From assembly GCA_023055355.1 (NCBI GenBank), contig JALJCS010000024.1, forward strand, positions 8,509,501-8,573,500: a stretch of 64,000 bases of DNA, in the 5' to 3' direction. How positions within the stretch are numbered: position 1 is the first letter of the stretch; every line of letters starts with the position of its first letter. The stretch comes from Agelaius tricolor. Its lineage: Eukaryota; Chordata; Aves; Passeriformes; Icteridae. The notes under the pieces are model-generated. The model was not told the DNA's origin. It was given only the letters and a program-made list of their open reading frames with translations, and searched no databases. The position numbers and the translations under genes are program-made. Shown piece after piece: positions 60,911-64,000 of the stretch.

Positions 60911-60970
60911 TGTCCTGCTCATCAAACAGGACGTTGTTGATGAGCAACATCCTGCTTATCAGAAAGGATG
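60911..60970. repeat. Tandem pair of diverged hairpin units
   Basis: Two 23-nt units (60911-60933 and 60948-60970) agree at 17 of 23 positions. Each forms a 6-bp stem, GTCCTG/CAGGAC in the first and CATCCT/AGGATG in the second. A third, 10-bp stem TGCTCATCAA/TTGATGAGCA (60916-60925 with 60937-60946) competes with the first. Confidence 0.8.
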
Positions 60971-61722
60971 CAGTGCATTAAAGGGGACTTAATTTCTAAG
61001 GAATGAGTTAAAGGAATCACTTTTAGAGATTTTCTACTTGGCTGGGCCAATATGTTCGACCTTAGGATGCTCTTAATGAACTGCCAAAATCAACCTAGAA
61101 GAGCAGTTCACAGTATAGTGAAAATAAAATCATCTCATAAGCCTTCAGAAAACCATAAAGTAATAAACAGATATGATTAAGAACATACTTTGTCTCACAA
61201 GCCTAATTTCAATAGGTATGTAGACTGTAAAAGCTGTGGGTGTCACATGATTATATACTGATATTACTAATATCTTTGATCATATTTTTGGAAGCAAACA
61301 GTGAAACTAACATCTGGGTAAAACTTCGCAATGCACAGCTTCTTGGAATTCTGCTGTTCAAATAGTCATCAGTCCTTCAAAGTCCATCACAAATTATGTT
61401 GGATGTTTCCAGAGGAACACATCTTGAACCCTGTTGTTATGGTTCCTTCAGCTGACTGCAAGACAAAAGAATAGAAAAATTGAAATTTACAATTATTTCT
61501 TTAAATAGAGAAGTGTTTCTGGTAAGTAAGATGCAATTCAATAAGAGCAACTGCAGAGTGCTACACTTAGCAGAAGTAATGAGCAATCCAGTAGCGAAAC
61601 TGACTGGCTCAGTACAGTTCCCCATGTAAGTCTGCAACCCTGTGAGAGACCCCAGCACCTCCCCTCTCCTCTTTCCTCTTTCCTCACTGCTTGTAAGGTC
61701 TCAGTTGGAATTCAGTGCCTAC

Positions 61723-61753
61723 TACTTTTTAAGCATTTCCTGCTTAAAAAGTA
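61723..61753. repeat. Perfect 13-bp inverted repeat, 5-nt loop
   Basis: TACTTTTTAAGCA at 61723-61735 is the exact reverse complement of 61741-61753, with the loop TTTCC between. Confidence 0.9.
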
Positions 61754-61754
61754 T

Positions 61755-62130
61755 GAATCAATTGGAGAAAATCCACGAGAGTGTAAAATCATTAGACCTT
61801 TAGAAATATGACTTAAAGCTAAGCTTTAGAGACCTGAAATTGTTTAGTCTAGGACAAAAGAAGACAGAAAAAGGATATGACAAGAGTATTCAAATATGTA
61901 AAAGGTTGCTAAAAGAGAGTAACAATCTGTTATTTGTATTTATGGGATAGCTCAAGAAGAAAAAGACTCAAAATGCTGCTAGGAAATTTTAGGACTGGTA
62001 CTACAAAGATTGTCTTCAGTGTAAAGTGTATTTTTAAATATAAAGATAGCAAAGAACTGAAACTAAGTTTGTGGACAATATGTGGAATCTCTGTTTTTAA
62101 GGACCTTGTTAATAAGAAAGCTCATATAGT
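61755..62130 (+). mobile_element. Ancient CR1-type LINE 3' fragment
   Basis: Degraded matches run in order: AAATTGTTTAGTCTAGGACA, GAGTATTCAAATATGTAAAA, GGTTGCTAAAAGAGAG, GTGGAATCTCTGTTTTTAAG. They resemble an old CR1 3' region ('gtattcaaatacttaaaaggt...'). It is far more diverged than the other copies. Confidence 0.6.
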
Positions 62131-64000
62131 TTTTGTTCAGAAATTACTCTAGAAAGAATAGATCCTGTTTTGGAAAGGTAGAATTTTGAACTCCCGTCCT
62201 ACTTTATTTTTGATTGTCTCACCATAATGCAGACAATCTGTAGGGGGATAGAATATAAGTAAATAAAGGTAGTATAGAAAGTAATCTTACCCCCTAAAGA
62301 GTTGCAGCTGGGTTAATTATTAAAGATTAGGAGCAGGCCTGACTTTCACAGGCCACAGCTGTAGCCAGTAAGATGAAGAGTGTTATAAAAGAGTGGATTG
62401 GTTGCTTGAGGGGAACTGGAGTCAGCTAGTTGCTGTGAGAAAAAGGAAGGGGCAGTGCTTAGAGGAGCTGCCTACAAGAAACATTAAGGAGGTAGGAAAC
62501 TCTAGCAACATGGAACCTTTGCAATATAGTGACAATAGAACTCTTGCAATATAATGACAACAACAATCAGCCTGATTAAAGGGTATATGATTGGATAGCA
62601 GAATGTTATCATGTCCTTAAATGAGTTCAGGGAGCCCACTCAAATTTTCACGATAAAAGAAAGAAAAAGACTGATTGGAATTAGGGATGAAGGAGGATTC
62701 CACTAAGACTGTTGCAGACTAGGAGTTTCAGTACTGATAAAACCACAAGGCAAAACCCAAAGAGAAGTACAGTGAGACTGAAAGTGAAAATGGTTGCACA
62801 GCTAGAGTCTGAGGTCTAGCAATGATCAGCGGATAAAGTGCTGAGGGTGGGGGGATTTAAGAGAAATATATAACAGATGGGAGGATGGGGAAAAGAGAAA
62901 CATTTCTTCCAAATGGCATATATTTTCTCGTGGAAGGATTGGCAATATTAGAGAATCTTGCCAAGAGGAGGATATACTGTGAATAGAGCTATGCTAACTG
63001 TATTACATTAAGTTCTGTTCAGCAAGTAAGAAAAGACTTCTTTTTGAACGAGTAAATTAGTTACTGTTTTACAAATGCAGATTCCATGTATTAACACAAC
63101 TTGCTCTCTTTGTACTATAATTATTAGTATCACTCTGTATTCAGTACATAACTATGCATATTTTCTAAAACATCCCAAAATCAACCTTCTTCTGTTTTCC
63201 ATTTCTTCCCTAATGTTTTTTTTTTCCTTGATACCATCCCATTTTATGTGACTGGTTTTTTCCCTTTTGGCAGAGTAACAAGGTTCAGGGGCCTGCAGAT
63301 TTTATGAATCTTTTTATGGTGGCTTGGCTTTGTGGAAGGATGGTGTGGATGTCACTGGATGTCAGCCAATCTTTCTGTGAGAGGGTCTGCAGGGTGGGTG
63401 CCAAGAGGGATAGGAATTGGAAGACTGAAACAGAATTTTAGAATTAATTAGAGAAACAAATATAGAATTAATTCTAGAAATCAAAGTTAAAAGTTTAAAT
63501 TTATGAAGAAACCTTTCTTCTCTTTAATTCAAGAAAGGATAAGTTGTTTAACTTGGAAAGGGTTAGGGGATTTACCATAAATATAGTGGTTGCCTAGAGT
63601 GTATGATGCTTTTCCCATCAAATTTTTCTAATTAAATGATCAGTCCAAAGGAAGACTGCTGAAAAAAGGTGGGTTTAGGAGCCTTTCCAACCTCAAGTTT
63701 TTAAACTCCTGAGCGTTTTCCTAGTTTTAAATTAAAAAATTAATAGGCTACATTTGTGTGTGCGGGGGGTGTTTATGGTCTTTTTATAAGCCTGAGAATT
63801 GTGTTTTTGAGCTTCCCTCTGTGAAATGAGAACTGCAAAATTGTTTTATTATGGAATGGAAAGTCTCAAATTACTGCTGTATTTAATGTTTGAAGAAAAA
63901 TACCACAAATCCAAGATTTGCCATAAAATTATAAGAGTTGGAAATTTTGGGTTAAGTCAGAGGTCTAAAACTTAAAGGTAAGTAGAACTACTTCTGAGGA
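62131..64000. other. Intergenic, nothing firm
   Basis: AT-rich with no gene recognised. A short string near 63680 (AGCCTTTCCAACCTCAAG) recalls a CR1 3' end but cannot be extended. Confidence 0.6.

Larger units (their letters stand above)
56081..61722. other. 5' flank of HTRA3, no gene recognised
   Basis: CpG density falls away after about 56.1 kb. The stretch contains inverted repeats at 57995 and 60911, a TG tract at 60681 and A/G-rich tracts near 60075. A 166-codon plus frame (58069-58569) has no recognisable domain. No SH3TC1 exon was recognised. Confidence 0.65.

Noticed and set aside
63500..63710. Possible additional CR1 3' end
   Set aside because: Only one short string near 63680 resembles CR1. 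The flanking landmarks are missing.

Overview
This window is eukaryotic nuclear DNA, most likely from a songbird (Passeriformes). It is AT-rich with sparse genes and long introns. It carries several CR1 LINE fragments, the dominant repeat of bird genomes, plus a solo endogenous-retrovirus LTR that resembles a passerine family as I remember it. Two degraded MIR-like SINEs are also present. No bacterial-style operons, CRISPR arrays or tRNA/rRNA genes were seen.

The window contains one confidently recognised protein-coding gene, HTRA3, a secreted serine protease. It lies on the minus strand from about 55.9 kb down to about 30.5 kb. All nine coding exons can be placed to the base: every intron is GT-AG, every phase closes, and the joined reading frame is 1,401 nt (466 residues plus stop). 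The protein has a signal peptide, a 12-cysteine IGFBP-type module, a Kazal-like module, a trypsin-like HtrA protease domain (His204, Asp240, Ser318) and a C-terminal PDZ domain. Its first exon sits in the only strong CpG island of the window (about 55.1-56.1 kb). A smaller GC-rich patch in intron 1 holds a 30-bp minisatellite.

Layout: 1-30.4 kb is gene-free 3' flank with an ancient CR1 (3.9 kb), two younger CR1 3' ends (10.4 and 18.1 kb) and a 385-bp solo LTR with 6-bp target duplications (12.4 kb). The 3' UTR spans about 30.5-31.3 kb and the coding exons span 31.3-55.5 kb. CR1 copies lie in introns 8, 6 and 1, and MIR-like pieces in introns 1 and 4. The stretch 56.1-64 kb is 5' flank with no recognisable exon; it holds an ancient CR1 and several strong short inverted repeats. 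From memory, mammalian HTRA3 lies between SH3TC1 and ACOX3, but no exon of either was recognised here.

I found no previously undescribed multi-gene system. The observations most worth checking are a pair of diverged tandem hairpins with a compensatory base-pair change (60.9 kb), a tandem splice donor at exon 8 whose alternative use would truncate the PDZ domain, and a strong-context upstream ORF in the putative 5' leader. An eight-residue expansion in the N-terminal module relative to human HTRA3 is also worth checking.
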